Positions 15,592-22,861 of a stretch of 28,363 nt of DNA are shown here, one piece after another; the stretch's first letter is position 1; the number at the start of each line of letters is the position of its first letter. The position numbers were made by a program, and so were the translations under genes. This DNA is from SIG440 sp045647905 (GTDB lineage: Bacteria; Bacillota; Clostridia; Monoglobales; Monoglobaceae), in NCBI GenBank assembly GCA_045647905.1, contig JAZRMZ010000140.1:1-28363 (forward strand), given 5' to 3'. Below the pieces are notes generated by a model, which saw only the letters and a list, made by a program, of their open reading frames with translations, ran no database searches and was not told where the DNA came from.

Positions 15592-16708
15592 AGTTCTTCA
15601 GGTCTGCTCCGACACCAATATCGGCGGTGCAGGAAAATGTATTCTCACATATCTGAAATACTGTGACCGAAAAAACTTTCACATCGGAGTTGTTCTTCCC
15701 GAAAACAGCCTGTTGAAGCCTCAGGTTGAGGCTCTGGGCTTCAAGGTTTTTGAAATTGCCGCCATGGCAGACAAATCCCTTGATTTCAAGGCAATACAAA
15801 AACTCCGCAAGGTGTTTAAAGAATTTAAACCCCACGTTGTCCACACCCACGCAAGTATGTCCGCACGAATTGCGGCAAAGCTTTGCGGAATCAAGATTGT
15901 CTACACACGGCACAGCGTTTTTCCGCCGTCGCCAAAGCTCACCAAAGGAATCGGCAAGGCTGTCTGCGGATTTGTGAACAATTCAACTGCCCACAAAATA
16001 ATCGCCGTGGCAGAGGCGGCAAAGGACAACATAACCGCCATCGGTGTATCGGAGAAAAAAATTGATGTGGTTCTCAACGGTGTTGAACCCCTCACGCCAT
16101 ACAGCCCTCAACAAATTGCCCAACTTCGTCAGGAACACAACGTCACAGAGGGCACCAAATGCGCCGCAATTGTTGCAAGACTCAACGAAGTCAAGGGTCA
16201 CAAATACTTTGTTCAGGCGGCATCGGAACTGAAAGAAAAGGGCATAAAAGCAAAATTCTTCATTGCAGGAACAGGCGATATGGAAGACGCCATCCGCAAG
16301 CAAATCAAAGACGGGAATCTTGAAGACTATGTGATTATGCTTGGATTTTTGAACAATGTTGAACCGCTTATGAACCTTATGGACGTTCAATGCAACTGTT
16401 CCTTCGGCACAGAAGCCACAAGCCTTTCACTTCTTGAAGGTATGAGCCTTGGAAAGCCTGCGGTGGTGTCGGATTTCGGCGGCAATCCCGGTGTTATCAA
16501 AAACGGCGAAAACGGATTTATTGTTCCAACTCACGACCCCAAAGCCCTTGCCCAAAAGCTCACCGAGCTTTTCACCGATGATGAGCTGTATGCCCGTATG
16601 TCGGAAAAGAGCAAGGAAATTTTCAAAACCAAATTCACAGCTCAGAAATATGCTGAAAACATAGAAAATATATATAAAAACCTCGGAGGTAAAAAAAATG
16701 AAATCTAA
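15584..16708 (+). CDS. Family 4 glycosyltransferase
   Basis: A 374-aa GT-B fold retaining glycosyltransferase (GT4 type) that transfers a sugar from a nucleotide donor, at the cytoplasmic membrane face. The N-terminal acceptor domain begins with VLQVCSDTNIGGAGKCI, whose glycine-rich loop is characteristic. The donor domain has VLNGVE (163-168), ARLNEVKGH, the AGTGDMED strand and the EX7E motif (E277 and E285, within GTEATSLSLLEGMSLGKP), then VVSDFGGNPGVI. No membrane segments are seen. It overlaps its upstream (8 bp) and downstream (11 bp) neighbours, so it is translationally coupled to the flippase and polymerase genes. Donor and acceptor are unknown. Length and architecture are complete. 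Confidence 0.92.
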   Translation: MIRVLQVCSDTNIGGAGKCILTYLKYCDRKNFHIGVVLPENSLLKPQVEALGFKVFEIAAMADKSLDFKAIQKLRKVFKEFKPHVVHTHASMSARIAAKLCGIKIVYTRHSVFPPSPKLTKGIGKAVCGFVNNSTAHKIIAVAEAAKDNITAIGVSEKKIDVVLNGVEPLTPYSPQQIAQLRQEHNVTEGTKCAAIVARLNEVKGHKYFVQAASELKEKGIKAKFFIAGTGDMEDAIRKQIKDGNLEDYVIMLGFLNNVEPLMNLMDVQCNCSFGTEATSLSLLEGMSLGKPAVVSDFGGNPGVIKNGENGFIVPTHDPKALAQKLTELFTDDELYARMSEKSKEIFKTKFTAQKYAENIENIYKNLGGKKNEI

Positions 16709-17195
16709 GCCAAAATTCAATCTGCTTGATGCATTCATAATTCTCATTCTTGCGGCGGCAATTGCTGTTGGAGCATTTCTGTTCCTGAAGCCGTCCGCCC
16801 CTGTAAACACCGAATCAACACCTGCCCCCTCAGGAAAGGCAACCTTCACAGTTGAGCTGACCCGTGTTACCGAAACTGTGGCAAAGGAATTTGAGCTTGC
16901 CTTTGACAATGACGAAAAACTGACCTGCGGCGAAGCCGAGCGTTTTTATTCAACTATAAAAGAAATATCCGTCAACAAAGCAAAGCGAACAATCGTTGAC
17001 CACAGCACAGCAACCGCAAGCAAGGTTGAAGACCCTCAGTTTTTTGATGTGAAGCTTACTCTTGAAACCGATGTAACCGAAACAGACGATGCCATAACAG
17101 CAGGAAAAACCGACCTCCGTGTTGGCAACGGGCTTGCTGTCAAAGCACCAAGATGTGCAGGCTACGGCTATATAATCGGACTTGAACTGAACTAA
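16698..17195 (+). CDS. DUF4330-like membrane-anchored protein (copy 1)
   Basis: A 165-aa protein with a short basic N-terminus (MKSKPKFNLLDAFI), one transmembrane helix at about 10-31, a Pro/Ser/Thr linker and an extracytoplasmic beta-rich domain (about 48-165). It resembles proteins annotated DUF4330, recognised by the N-L-L-D-x-F-I-I anchor and the YG-type hydrophobic ending. The function is unknown. It overlaps the GT4 gene by 11 bp and uses GGAGG just upstream. A paralogue follows 44 bp downstream. Its place in the flippase-polymerase-GT run suggests an accessory or assembly role on the outside of the membrane, as an inference from context only. Confidence 0.72.
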   Translation: MKSKPKFNLLDAFIILILAAAIAVGAFLFLKPSAPVNTESTPAPSGKATFTVELTRVTETVAKEFELAFDNDEKLTCGEAERFYSTIKEISVNKAKRTIVDHSTATASKVEDPQFFDVKLTLETDVTETDDAITAGKTDLRVGNGLAVKAPRCAGYGYIIGLELN

Positions 17196-17239
17196 ATCAA
17201 AGAACTTTCTTTTTACGAAAGTCGGAAAGGTGAAAAACT

Positions 17240-17734
17240 ATGTTTATAAATGATAAAGGTAAAATATTTGGAAAAATCAGCATAATTGACTTGATTGTTA
17301 TACTGGGTATACTTGTTGCGGCATTTGGGATTTACACAAAGTTTTCTGCCCCTGCAACAGAAAAAATTGCAACCGAAACAAAAGCCATTGAATACAAGGT
17401 GCTTGTGAGAGGTGTACGTCAGGGAACGGTTGACGCACTCAAAAATTCAAAAAGAGTTACAAACACCGTAACAAAAGAACACTGCGGCGACATTATCAAT
17501 GTTTTGCCCGCACCTGCAATCCATCCTGCCGAGCTGACTGACGGAACTGTTCAGAATGTTGAATTCCCCGAACAGTTTGATGTTACACTGACAATTGCCC
17601 TCAACGGCAAAATCAGCGATTCGGGCTATTACACCGAATCAAATCAGTCAGTCAATATCGGTTCAACCCTCTATATGAACACAAAATATGCAAACACCTC
17701 AGGCACAATAATTGATATTTATACTGTTGAATAA
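17240..17734 (+). CDS. DUF4330-like membrane-anchored protein (copy 2)
   Basis: A 164-aa paralogue of the preceding gene with the same layout: a charged N-terminus (MFINDKGKIFGKI), a membrane helix at about 14-34 and an extracytoplasmic domain with similar strand order. Shared features are the I-x-D-L/A start of the helix, the central residues around the KRVTNTVTKE/KAKRTIVDHS turn and the closing hydrophobic strand. They are diverged enough to point to an old tandem duplication. The 44-bp gap before it holds a small ACTTTC/GAAAGT hairpin (17204-17222) and GGAAAGG as ribosome binding site. No function can be read directly. The gene ends right before a run of seven C and a dispersed repeat copy. 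Confidence 0.72.
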   Translation: MFINDKGKIFGKISIIDLIVILGILVAAFGIYTKFSAPATEKIATETKAIEYKVLVRGVRQGTVDALKNSKRVTNTVTKEHCGDIINVLPAPAIHPAELTDGTVQNVEFPEQFDVTLTIALNGKISDSGYYTESNQSVNIGSTLYMNTKYANTSGTIIDIYTVE

Positions 17735-17746
17735 TCCCCCCCGACG

Positions 17747-17773
17747 GTCATTCTGAGCGAAGTCGAAGAATCT
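17747..17773. repeat. Dispersed repeat module between DUF4330 copy 2 and the ABC gene
   Basis: Starts GTCATTCTGAGCGAAG and ends GAAGAATCT, a member of the same family as the copies near 7.6, 9.9 and 19.6-19.8 kb. It is preceded by CCCCCCC (17736-17742). It lies in the 87-bp gap before the ABC exporter, where nothing else but the ribosome binding site is seen. Confidence 0.75.
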
Positions 17774-17821
17774 CTTCAGAGCCTTTAGCCAATATGTATT
17801 ACAAATCCGAGGTGAAATCAA

Positions 17822-19549
17822 ATGTTCAAAAAATTTTCGGTTTATTACAAACCATATATCGGAATAATCATCCTCGACCTTCTTTGCGCATCCCTCACCA
17901 CAGTATGCGAGCTTGTTTTTCCGCTTATTGTACGCCACATCACCAATATGGCAACAGATCCCGCCATTGAGTTTGTGTTCACAACTGTCCTGAAGCTGGG
18001 AGGGCTTTATCTCCTTCTCAGACTCATTGATACAGCCGCCAACTACTATATGGCAAACGCAGGACACGTTATGGGAGCAAGGCTTGAAACCGATATGCGC
18101 CGTGATATGTTTGACCATCTGCAAAATCTCCCTTTCAAATACTTTGACAACACAAAAATCGGTCAGCTGATGTCAAGAATGACATCCGACCTCTTTGACA
18201 TAACCGAGTTTTCACACCACTGCCCCGAAGAATTTTTCATTGCGGCAATAAAAATCATCGGTGCGTTCATAATCCTCGGCTCAATCAACATAAAGCTCAC
18301 CTGTCTGATTTTCCTGTTGTTGCCTTTGATGCTTATTTCGGTTTTTGTTTTCCGCAAAAATATGAAAAACGCATTCAAGGATCAGCGTCAGCAAATCGGC
18401 GAACTGAATGCCGACCTTGAAGACAGCCTTCTTGGTGTGAGGGTTGTGAAGAGCTTTGCCAACGAAGATATTGAAAGAGAAAAGTTTGCAGAGGGCAACA
18501 AAAGATTTTTCAAAGCAAAGAAAAACGCCTATAAATATATGGCGCTGTTTCAGTCGGGAACACGTTTTTTTGACGGTGTTATGTATATTGCCGTAATCAT
18601 TCTCGGCGCATGGTTCATGGTTGACGGACACATCAACGCCGCCGACTTTGTTGCATACCTCCTCTACATCCAGACCCTGATAACATCAATTCGCCGTATT
18701 GTTGAATTCACCGAACAGTTCCAGAGAGGAATTACGGGAATTGAACGATTTCAGGAAATCATGGACGAGCCTGTTGACATCAGGGATGCTGAAAACGCCG
18801 TTGAACTCACAAATGTCACAGGCAAGGTTGACTTCTGCAACGTGAGCTTCAAATATACCGACGGTGCAGACAATGTCCTTGAAAATATGAACATCTCAGT
18901 TGAACCCGGTGAGAATATTGCCATTGTGGGGCCCTCAGGTGGCGGCAAAACCACGATGTGCAACCTGATTCCAAGATTTTATGACCTGACTTCGGGCAAG
19001 ATTCTCATTGACGGCACAAACATCCGTGACATAACCCTCAATTCCCTCCGCAACAACATCGGTATGGTTCAACAGGACGTGTATCTTTTCAGTGGAACGG
19101 TTTATGAAAACATAATCTACGGCAAGCCCGATACAACCCGTGAAGATGTTATTGAAGCCGCAAAAGCGGCAGGTGCTCACGAATTTATCAGCGAGCTGAA
19201 AGACGGTTATGACACCTACGTGGGCGAGCGAGGACTTAAACTTTCGGGCGGTCAGAAGCAAAGAATTTCCATTGCAAGACTGTTTTTGAAGAATCCGCCC
19301 ATACTTATTCTCGACGAGGCAACCTCGGCTCTGGACAATGAAAGCGAGCTTCTTGTTCAAAAATCCCTTAAACGCCTTTCGGAAGGAAAAACCACCTTCA
19401 CCATTGCTCACCGTCTCACCACAATCAAAAACGCATCAAGAATTTTTGTACTCACAAACGACGGAATTGCCGAAGAAGGCACCCACGCCCAGCTTATGGA
19501 AAAGAACGGCGAATATGCGAAGCTATATTCAATGTACAGCACATTATAA
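17822..19549 (+). CDS. ABC exporter, permease fused to ATPase (MsbA/LmrA type)
   Basis: A 575-aa half-transporter that would work as a homodimer or heterodimer to export a lipid, glycolipid, peptide or drug. The N-terminal ABC transmembrane domain spans residues 1-310 with six helices. The ATPase domain has Walker A GPSGGGKT (370-377), Q-loop near MVQQDVYLFSG, signature LSGGQ (474-478), Walker B ending D498-E499 in ILDEATSALD, and the switch His530 in AHRLTTI. All catalytic residues are present. GAGGTGA lies 7 bp before the ATG. It follows the glycan module after an 87-bp gap and could be part of it or independent. A strong terminator follows at 19673. No partner half-transporter gene is adjacent, which favours a homodimer. 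The substrate is not deducible. Confidence 0.92.
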   Translation: MFKKFSVYYKPYIGIIILDLLCASLTTVCELVFPLIVRHITNMATDPAIEFVFTTVLKLGGLYLLLRLIDTAANYYMANAGHVMGARLETDMRRDMFDHLQNLPFKYFDNTKIGQLMSRMTSDLFDITEFSHHCPEEFFIAAIKIIGAFIILGSINIKLTCLIFLLLPLMLISVFVFRKNMKNAFKDQRQQIGELNADLEDSLLGVRVVKSFANEDIEREKFAEGNKRFFKAKKNAYKYMALFQSGTRFFDGVMYIAVIILGAWFMVDGHINAADFVAYLLYIQTLITSIRRIVEFTEQFQRGITGIERFQEIMDEPVDIRDAENAVELTNVTGKVDFCNVSFKYTDGADNVLENMNISVEPGENIAIVGPSGGGKTTMCNLIPRFYDLTSGKILIDGTNIRDITLNSLRNNIGMVQQDVYLFSGTVYENIIYGKPDTTREDVIEAAKAAGAHEFISELKDGYDTYVGERGLKLSGGQKQRISIARLFLKNPPILILDEATSALDNESELLVQKSLKRLSEGKTTFTIAHRLTTIKNASRIFVLTNDGIAEEGTHAQLMEKNGEYAKLYSMYSTL

Positions 19550-19561
19550 CCATGCAAACAA

Positions 19562-19670
19562 AGATTCTTCACTACGTTCAGAATGACCGCAACTTTTGGA
19601 AGATAGTGTCATCCTGAGTGCAACGAAGGATCTGTTTTGAAACTTCTGCCCCAACATTTGTTGCAAAACC
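19562..19670. repeat. Inverted pair of repeat modules with a 3' tail
   Basis: AGATTCTTCACTACG...AGAATGAC (19562-19587) and GTCATCCTGAG...AAGGATCT (19608-19633) face each other across 20 bp. The second continues into a tail CCAACATTTGTTGCAAAACC (19651-19670). The 63 bp from 19608 to 19670 match 7601-7663 in length and at both ends. The left terminal tail seen at 7532 is missing here, so this looks like a truncated copy of the same element. Confidence 0.72.
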
Positions 19671-19672
19671 AA

Positions 19673-19708
19673 TCAAATAAAGCCCTGCGGTTGCAGGGCT
19701 TTATTTGA
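19673..19708 (+). terminator. Strong, possibly bidirectional terminator
   Basis: A 16-bp perfect stem (TCAAATAAAGCCCTGC, loop GGTT, GCAGGGCTTTATTTGA) has AT-rich flanks on both sides. It lies between the ABC exporter and the convergent uvrA, with repeat copies on either side. Confidence 0.85.
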
Positions 19709-19732
19709 TATTATAGTGTGATTCACCAATAA

Positions 19733-19849
19733 AGATTCTTCACCACGTTCAGAATGACACTACACCAAACAAAACGCAGTCATCCTGAGTGCAACGAAGG
19801 ATCTTGAAATCGTCAGATTCTTCGAATAGCTTCGCTCCCTCAGAATGAC
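19733..19849. repeat. Three further repeat modules in alternating orientation
   Basis: Copies are at 19733-19758 (AGATTCTTCACCACG...), 19779-19804 (GTCATCCTGAGTGC..., identical to 19608-19633 over 26 bp) and 19815-19849 (AGATTCTTCG...CAGAATGAC with a longer centre). With the previous pair they make five modules in 290 bp. The gene-free stretch 19550-19918 consists of these, the terminator and a GC-rich hairpin next to the uvrA stop. Confidence 0.72.
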
Positions 19850-19866
19850 AAATGGGCTTTGTCCCT

Positions 19867-19920
19867 AGTCTGCCCCCCCCTCCGTCTTTTACTGAAATCC
19901 AAAAGCGGGAGGGAGTTCTC
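19867..19920 (-). terminator. GC-rich hairpin directly after uvrA, possible terminator
   Basis: On the minus strand, CTCCCTCCCG-CTTTT pairs with AAAAG-A-CGGAGGGGG across a roughly 10-nt loop. The right arm runs into eight G (C run 19872-19879 on the plus strand), not T, so termination is uncertain. The left arm begins at the uvrA stop codon. Confidence 0.4.
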
Positions 19921-22762
19921 ACTTCAATACGTCTTTCAAGTACATTCCCGTATATGATTTTTTGCACTTCACCACATCTTCGGGAGTGCCCTTGGCAACA
20001 ATCATACCGCCCTTGTTTCCCCCTTCGGGGCCAAGGTCAATTATATAGTCTGCCGTTTTTATCACATCAAGGTTATGTTCAATCACAACAACCGTATTCC
20101 CCGAATCGACCAATCTCTGCAAAACCTCAATAAGACGGTGTACATCCGCCGTGTGGAGTCCCGTTGTTGGCTCATCAAGGATATAAATTGTCTTGCCCGT
20201 GCTCCGCTTGCTCAATTCGGTTGCAAGCTTGACACGCTGTGCCTCACCCCCCGAAAGGGTGGTTGAAGACTGTCCGATTTTGATATATCCCAAGCCCACC
20301 TCAAAAAGCGTCCTGAGACGGTTGGCAATTTTGGGAATACTTTCAAAAAAGTACATTCCCTCCTCAACGGTCATATCAAGAACATCCGCAATGCTCTTTC
20401 CCTTGAACTTCACTTCAAGGGTCTCACGGTTATAGCGTTTTCCGTCACAAACCTCGCAGGGCATATAAATATCGGGCAAAAAATGCATCTCAATCTTGAT
20501 TATACCGTCACCCTGACAGGATTCACATCTGCCGCCCTTAACATTAAAACTGAACCGTCCGGGGCCGTAGCCTCTGGACTTTGCATCGGGTGTTGATGCA
20601 AAAAGGTTTCTGATATCCCCAAAAAGTCCCGTATAGGTTGCAGGATTTGACCGTGGTGTTCTGCCGATTGGCGACTGGTCAATGTCAATAACCTTGTCAA
20701 GATTCTCAAGACCACTGATTTTTTTGTACTTTCCGGGCTTTTGTTTTGCACGGTTCAGGTCGTTTGCAAGAATTTTGAACAAAACTTCATTAACCAGAGA
20801 ACTTTTTCCGCTTCCCGAAACCCCCGTAACGCAAGTGAATGTGCCCAAGGGAATTTCAACATCAACATTTTTCAGATTATTCTGTGCCGCTCCTTCAAGC
20901 TTCAAAAAACTGCCGTTGCCCTGACGTCTTGCAAAGGGCACGGGTATAAACTTCTGACCGCTGAGATACTGTCCCGTTTCTGACTCCTGGCACTTCATAA
21001 TTTCCTCGGCAGTACCCTCCGCAACAACATATCCGCCATGGATACCTGCACCGGGGCCAATGTCAATAATATGGTCGGCGGCACGCATTGTATCCTCATC
21101 ATGTTCAACCACAATAAGGGTATTGCCCAAATCACGGAGCTTTTTCAGCATATCAATGAGCTTGTGGTTGTCTCTCTGATGCAGACCGATGCTTGGTTCA
21201 TCAAGAATATAAACCACGCCCATAAGCCCCGAACCAATCTGGCTCGCAAGGCGGATTCGCTGTGCTTCACCGCCCGAAAGAGTTCCGCTTGAACGTGAAA
21301 GGGTCAGGTATTCAAGACCAACGCTCACCAAAAACGAAAGTCTTGCCTTGATTTCCTTCAGAATCTGCTTGCCGATGAATTCTTCCCTCTCGGTCAGCTC
21401 CATTTCTTCAAAGAACAACATTGCATCTGCAATGGAAAGATTGCTCACATCATTTATATTTCTGTCCTTGACCGTAACTGCAAGGCTCTCCTTTTTCAAA
21501 CGTGTTCCCTTGCATTCAGGGCAGGGAGTTGTGTTCATAAACTCCTGAATTTCACGTTTTGCCCAATCGGAATTTGTTTCCTGATAACGTCTCAGAACAT
21601 TGTTCACAATCCCCTCAAACCGTGCAAAATGCTCACCTCTGGCATAAGTCTTTTCATAAGAAAGATGAACCTTCTCGCCCTTTGTTCCGTAAAGGATAAT
21701 GTCAACAATATCATCGGGCAAGTCCTGAAAAGGCGTGTCAAGACTGAATCCGTACTTTTTTGAAAGACCACGGTAATACATCGCCGAAATACTGTCCTTG
21801 TCGGTTCCCGTCCAGCCATAGCAGGCAATTGCACCTTCATTTATGCTCTTTGTTTTGTCGGGCACAAGACGTTCAACATCAATCAGCTCCACCTCGCCCA
21901 AGCCCATACAATGAGGGCAGGCGCCGTATGGAGTATTGAAGGAAAACATTCTTGGTGTCAGTTCTTCAATGTTGATTCCGCAGTCATCGCAGGCATAATT
22001 CTGGCTGAACATCATTTCCCGTTCTTCATCAATCAATTGCACAACAACCAAGCCGTTTGCCATTTTCAGCGCAGTTTCAAGGGAATCGGTCAGTCTTTTG
22101 TCCATTCCCTCACGAACAACAAGTCGGTCAACAACAATTTCAATACTATGCTTTTTTTGCTTATCAAGCTTGATTTCGTCAGATGACGGGTCAAAAATTT
22201 CGCCGTCAACCCTGACACGAACAAAGCCGTCCTTTGCGGCTTTTTCAAAAACCTTTGTATATTCGCCCTTTCTGCCTCTGATAACAGGGGCAAGAATCTG
22301 AATTTTTGTTTTTTCGGGCAACGCCTTCACGCTATCCACAATCTGGTCAATACTCTGTGACTTGATTTCCCTTCCGCATTTTGGACAATGGGGAACCCCG
22401 ATTCTTGCAAACAAAAGACGCACATAGTCATAAACCTCGGTAACTGTTCCCACCGTTGAACGGGGATTCTTGCTTGTTGTCTTCTGGTCAATTGATATTG
22501 CAGGGGAAAGTCCGTCAATGGATTCCACATTGGGCTTTTCCATCTGCCCCAAAAACTGACGTGCATATGCCGACAAAGACTCCACATACCGTCTCTGCCC
22601 CTCGGCATAAATGGTTTCAAAGGCAAGGGAAGACTTTCCCGAACCGCTGAGACCCGTGAGCACAACCATTTTGTCTCGGGGAATCTTCACGTCAATGCCC
22701 TTGAGGTTGTTCTCCCTTGCACCCTTGACGTGAATGTATTTGCTGTATTTGTTTTCTATCAT
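19919..22762 (-). CDS. uvrA: UvrABC excinuclease subunit A
   Basis: This is the damage-recognition ATPase of nucleotide excision repair. It dimerises, binds distorted DNA and loads UvrB. The 947-aa protein has two ABC-type ATP sites: Walker A GLSGSGKSS (37-45) and GVSGSGKS (647-654), each with a later LSGGEAQR signature and a DEP Walker B. Zinc-binding cysteine pairs are visible: CPKC and CDDC...CPHC in the first half, CESC...CEVC in the second. The UvrB-interaction and insertion domains lie between the first site and its signature. Length is normal. The ATG at 22762 has AAAGGA about 12 bp upstream, a long spacing. uvrB lies 99 bp upstream across a GC-rich spacer. Confidence 0.98.
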   Translation of the reverse strand: MIENKYSKYIHVKGARENNLKGIDVKIPRDKMVVLTGLSGSGKSSLAFETIYAEGQRRYVESLSAYARQFLGQMEKPNVESIDGLSPAISIDQKTTSKNPRSTVGTVTEVYDYVRLLFARIGVPHCPKCGREIKSQSIDQIVDSVKALPEKTKIQILAPVIRGRKGEYTKVFEKAAKDGFVRVRVDGEIFDPSSDEIKLDKQKKHSIEIVVDRLVVREGMDKRLTDSLETALKMANGLVVVQLIDEEREMMFSQNYACDDCGINIEELTPRMFSFNTPYGACPHCMGLGEVELIDVERLVPDKTKSINEGAIACYGWTGTDKDSISAMYYRGLSKKYGFSLDTPFQDLPDDIVDIILYGTKGEKVHLSYEKTYARGEHFARFEGIVNNVLRRYQETNSDWAKREIQEFMNTTPCPECKGTRLKKESLAVTVKDRNINDVSNLSIADAMLFFEEMELTEREEFIGKQILKEIKARLSFLVSVGLEYLTLSRSSGTLSGGEAQRIRLASQIGSGLMGVVYILDEPSIGLHQRDNHKLIDMLKKLRDLGNTLIVVEHDEDTMRAADHIIDIGPGAGIHGGYVVAEGTAEEIMKCQESETGQYLSGQKFIPVPFARRQGNGSFLKLEGAAQNNLKNVDVEIPLGTFTCVTGVSGSGKSSLVNEVLFKILANDLNRAKQKPGKYKKISGLENLDKVIDIDQSPIGRTPRSNPATYTGLFGDIRNLFASTPDAKSRGYGPGRFSFNVKGGRCESCQGDGIIKIEMHFLPDIYMPCEVCDGKRYNRETLEVKFKGKSIADVLDMTVEEGMYFFESIPKIANRLRTLFEVGLGYIKIGQSSTTLSGGEAQRVKLATELSKRSTGKTIYILDEPTTGLHTADVHRLIEVLQRLVDSGNTVVVIEHNLDVIKTADYIIDLGPEGGNKGGMIVAKGTPEDVVKCKKSYTGMYLKDVLK

Positions 22763-22861
22763 ATATAATCAATCCTTTCACTGCGATGCCGTGGTGTGCA
22801 CCGCTCCGAGAACCCCTCCCCCGAAATGGGAGACAGGTTGCGGTGAGCCGGGCAAGATTTT
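22763..22861 (-). other. GC-rich spacer between uvrB and uvrA
   Basis: This 99-bp non-coding stretch is unlike the other gene junctions in this run, which overlap or lie 3 bp apart. It has a short hairpin (CTCCC...GGGAG around 22815-22832) and a GGTGTGCACC imperfect palindrome near 22795. The plus-strand GAGAACCCCTCCC (22808-22820) recurs, inverted, at the uvrA stop (19907-19920). No promoter was recognised. It may be an inserted repeat. Confidence 0.5.

Noticed and set aside
17736..17742. Runs of seven to eight C (also 19872-19879) as phase-variable tracts
   Set aside because: Both are intergenic and not at a spacing that would change a promoter, so slippage has no visible consequence.
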